Position numbers and translations under genes: made by a program
Origin: Pleurodeles waltl
Lineage: Eukaryota > Chordata > Amphibia > Caudata > Salamandridae
Assembly (NCBI RefSeq): GCF_031143425.1
Contig: NC_090451.1
Location: 662,064,575-662,128,574, forward strand
Direction: 5' to 3'
DNA length: 64,000 bases
Notes under the pieces: model-generated
Database searches by the model: none
What the model was told of the DNA's origin: nothing
The model's input: only the letters and a program-made list of their open reading frames with translations
In this document: positions 61,870 to 64,000 of the stretch, in pieces
Layout: the number at the start of each line of letters is the position of its first letter
How positions within the stretch are numbered: the first letter of the stretch is position 1

Positions 61870-63123
61870 GGCAGGCAGTACGCATGGTGATGCTCCCACC
61901 TGCTGCCTTTATTGGCCAACTTCTCTGTGCTACGCTCTGTTGATAGGAGTATACGCTCCTTCATATGTGAGCCCTCCTGCCCCCATCTAGCTAGCGCCAA
62001 ATTGATGGCCCATCGCTCCTGTGGCAGCTTAGACCTACCCTGCATAAAAAACTGTACTATCCCTAAACCTCTCCCAGCTCGGCTACATGCTCCCCAGGAC
62101 ACAAGACCCTCCGCTATGGGTTCAGGCAGAGAATATGCTATTACAATTCCCTCAGGGACTGAGCCCACTCTACATAGATGGGGGCACCATTTTACGACCT
62201 GCCAACCCAATGGTGCTGGCCATGATGAAAAACAGACAACGAGCTCATCGCCTGTTTGGAGTAGACCCCCCACCTCCATGAGCATGTGCCGCTTTGGAGC
62301 AATACCAGACAACGGATCAATTGTGAGATGTTGGACGGGGGAGACTAGCACACAGCAGGCATCACCCACCTGGGCCAGATCACTGTTGATGGTGCATTAT
62401 ACCCTCCGCAATGCTGCACAATGAGTTCGGCCTCTCCCCGCATCAGGCCTGGAGGCATCTACCACTCCAATGCTGCCTTGCCCACAGTATGGGACCGTGC
62501 CCAAGGACCTTGCAACCCTCTCCCGTGGTTTCCTGTCCTAGAGCTTGGGGACACTTCTGCGGTGTAATGTCTGGCCTTAACACCCTCCTGATCCGTCATC
62601 GCTTTTCATGCCTCTTTTAAACAGCCTTTGCACCACCTGGCAAACAAAACTGCAAGTTGAATACGAAATGGAAAACTGGGCAGATCTCCTAGAGGCCTGC
62701 GACTGCAGAGCAAGTGAAGTCTGTGTGAAATTCTGCCATTTTAAAACGTTCCATGACTGGTACTGAATGCCTGTAAAACTGAGGGCGGCAGGCCTCCTAC
62801 CCCACATGACCTGCTGACATTGCTCCCATGCCCATTGTGATCTTTTACACATTATATGTGACTGCCCCTTCATCCAGTCCTACTGGGATGCAGTGGGAAG
62901 GATGTTGCGAGAGACCCTGCCAATCCCAAACCCACTACCCCTCCCTCTGATCTTCCTAGATGATACTGTTGGATCCCTGGACCTAACTCGTCTCCAGACC
63001 TACCTTTTACACACAGCGCTCATCACCAAGCTCTGCATACTCAGACACTGGTGCTCCCCCACACCTCACGATGAGTGGCTTATGGCTATGTACCAGACAG
63101 CCTCACACAAACGAATCATCTAA
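61870..63123 (+). pseudogene. L1 ORF2, C-terminal part after the insertion, broken
   Basis: It begins at VRMVMLPPAAFIG (61875) and continues as VDRSIRSFI, LAKLMAHRSCG-like text and GSLDLPCIKN (61940-62040), which is the L1 region after the RT thumb (RSFIW...GGLGLP). The end has a Cys/His pattern (CDCPFIQSYWDAVGRML) and finishes HTALITKLCILRHW...MYQTASHKRII at TAA 63121-63123. Several frameshifts lie between 62040 and 62800. Confidence 0.78.
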
Positions 63124-63955
63124 AACCTACAAGATAGAACTGAAATTGTCCTTCAAACCTGGGTGCCCTTTCTCCAAGCAGAAGTGCACCAACCATAAAA
63201 AACCCTTATTCCTGAGTCCCCCCCCCCGTCACCTCACCTCATTTCACTTCACGGTACACTTTATACTTTACACTTTCACCCTTACACTTTACACCTTGCA
63301 CTTCATACTTTGCACTTTACACCCTAAGCCTCATATTTTCCACTCTCCACACCTTAATCTATACATAACAACTTATCAAGTATCCCTTCTTGCTTTATTC
63401 TTTATTTCTTATCACTTCCTTACCATGGCACTTGACTACATTATCGCTCTGAAGCCTTATCACTTTCCCATCCTACAGCTTTTTCAACCTCTCACCTTGC
63501 CGACCTCTCCTCTTACTGCCTTATCACTCTATCACCCTGCCATTATGCCCCTTCTTTTCTTCCCATTTTCCTCTCCCCCACCCCTCCTTTTCCCGTGACG
63601 ATACTAATGAACATCTGAAACGGTCAAACGACTGCCCGACCTACTACTGTTCATTGGCCCCTACCCATTAACATGACCTGAGAAGCCCCTCCCATCGATA
63701 CTGACCAGCCCAACCAGGATGCCCCCTCCCCCCGCACGCACACAGAAATCCTTCTATTGGTTATGCCTTCTCCTCCATCTTACTTGAGGCACGGACCCAT
63801 ATTACCTCCCAGCGTACCACGATCCCAATGTTTTATGGCCATGTCTGTGCCATGAACATGTAACATTGATTTTTCCCATTTAACCATAACTGACTCCTAT
63901 GCTGTGCACTGTGTCTTGATGATTTAAACAATAAAGAATTGCAAAACAAAAAAAT
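63124..63955 (+). other. L1 3' UTR and tail
   Basis: A pyrimidine-rich region with runs such as CTTTACACCTTGCAC-like tandem words (63240-63320), then AATAAAGAATTGCAAAAC and an A-rich tail up to the target duplication at 63956. Confidence 0.7.
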
Positions 63956-64000
63956 GAATCTATTATAGGAAATTCTAGGGATTCAATTGTCATGATTGTA

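Larger units (their letters stand above)
57630..63955 (+). mobile_element. 5'-truncated L1-like LINE, interrupted by a later insertion
   Basis: The element holds the RT and C-terminal part of an L1-type ORF2, a 3' UTR (63124-63955), AATAAA at about 63930 and a short A-rich tail. GAATCTATT at 57621-57629 is repeated at 63956-63964, a 9-bp target-site duplication that fixes both ends. ORF1, the endonuclease and the first part of RT are absent, the usual 5' truncation of target-primed reverse transcription. A 2.9-kb insertion (about 58925-61866) splits ORF2. Stops, frameshifts and a mutated active site show that it is dead. Confidence 0.85.

Noticed and set aside
61912..62424. 170-codon frames on both strands
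   Set aside because: Only the first part of the plus frame is meaningful, as the L1 ORF2 region after the thumb; the minus frame is its shadow.

Overview
The window is vertebrate nuclear DNA, almost certainly from a salamander with a very large genome (probably a newt-like caudate). The reasons are one animal gene stretched over more than 35 kb by long introns, several DIRS-type tyrosine-recombinase retrotransposons whose termini are of a kind abundant in newts, a decayed L1, and a high-copy LTR-like repeat. The species is an inference; no search was possible.

The only host gene I can support is SLC50A1 (SWEET1, a sugar efflux transporter) on the + strand. Exons 2 to 6 lie at 9630-9707, 14550-14673, 17905-18066, 20141-20260 and 45218-45322. 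All have consensus splice sites and joining phases and together encode 195 residues to the stop codon. Exon 1 was not found and is probably upstream of the window. Intron 5 is 24,957 bp.

Layout. 1-9629: intron 1 or upstream DNA with a hAT-like MITE (1388-1541) and a nearly full-length but decayed DIRS element (about 2105-8068, +). 9630-20260: SLC50A1 exons 2-5, with a 28-bp minisatellite just after exon 3, a foldback element, and a pyrimidine-AG repeat tract running into exon 4. 20261-45217: intron 5, holding a C/A-rich satellite in two duplicated arrays (25197-29010), two DIRS elements in the same orientation on the minus strand (A, 30161-35942; B, 36343-42236) and a much older plus-strand DIRS fossil (C, about 42450-45128) that ends about 90 bp before exon 6. 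45323-57629: 3' UTR and downstream DNA with degenerate repeats and a palindromic MITE. 57630-63955: a 5'-truncated L1 with a 9-bp target-site duplication, split by a 2.9-kb LTR-like insertion.

In the mobile elements, gag, reverse transcriptase/RNase H/methyltransferase-like and tyrosine recombinase regions follow one another in the usual DIRS order. They are flanked by inverted terminal repeats and an internal complementary region that copies the circle junction. Every element has lost at least one reading frame; the recombinases of elements 1 and B are still open. I found no CRISPR array, operon, rRNA or credible tRNA. No wholly new system is evident; the more unusual points are listed as findings.
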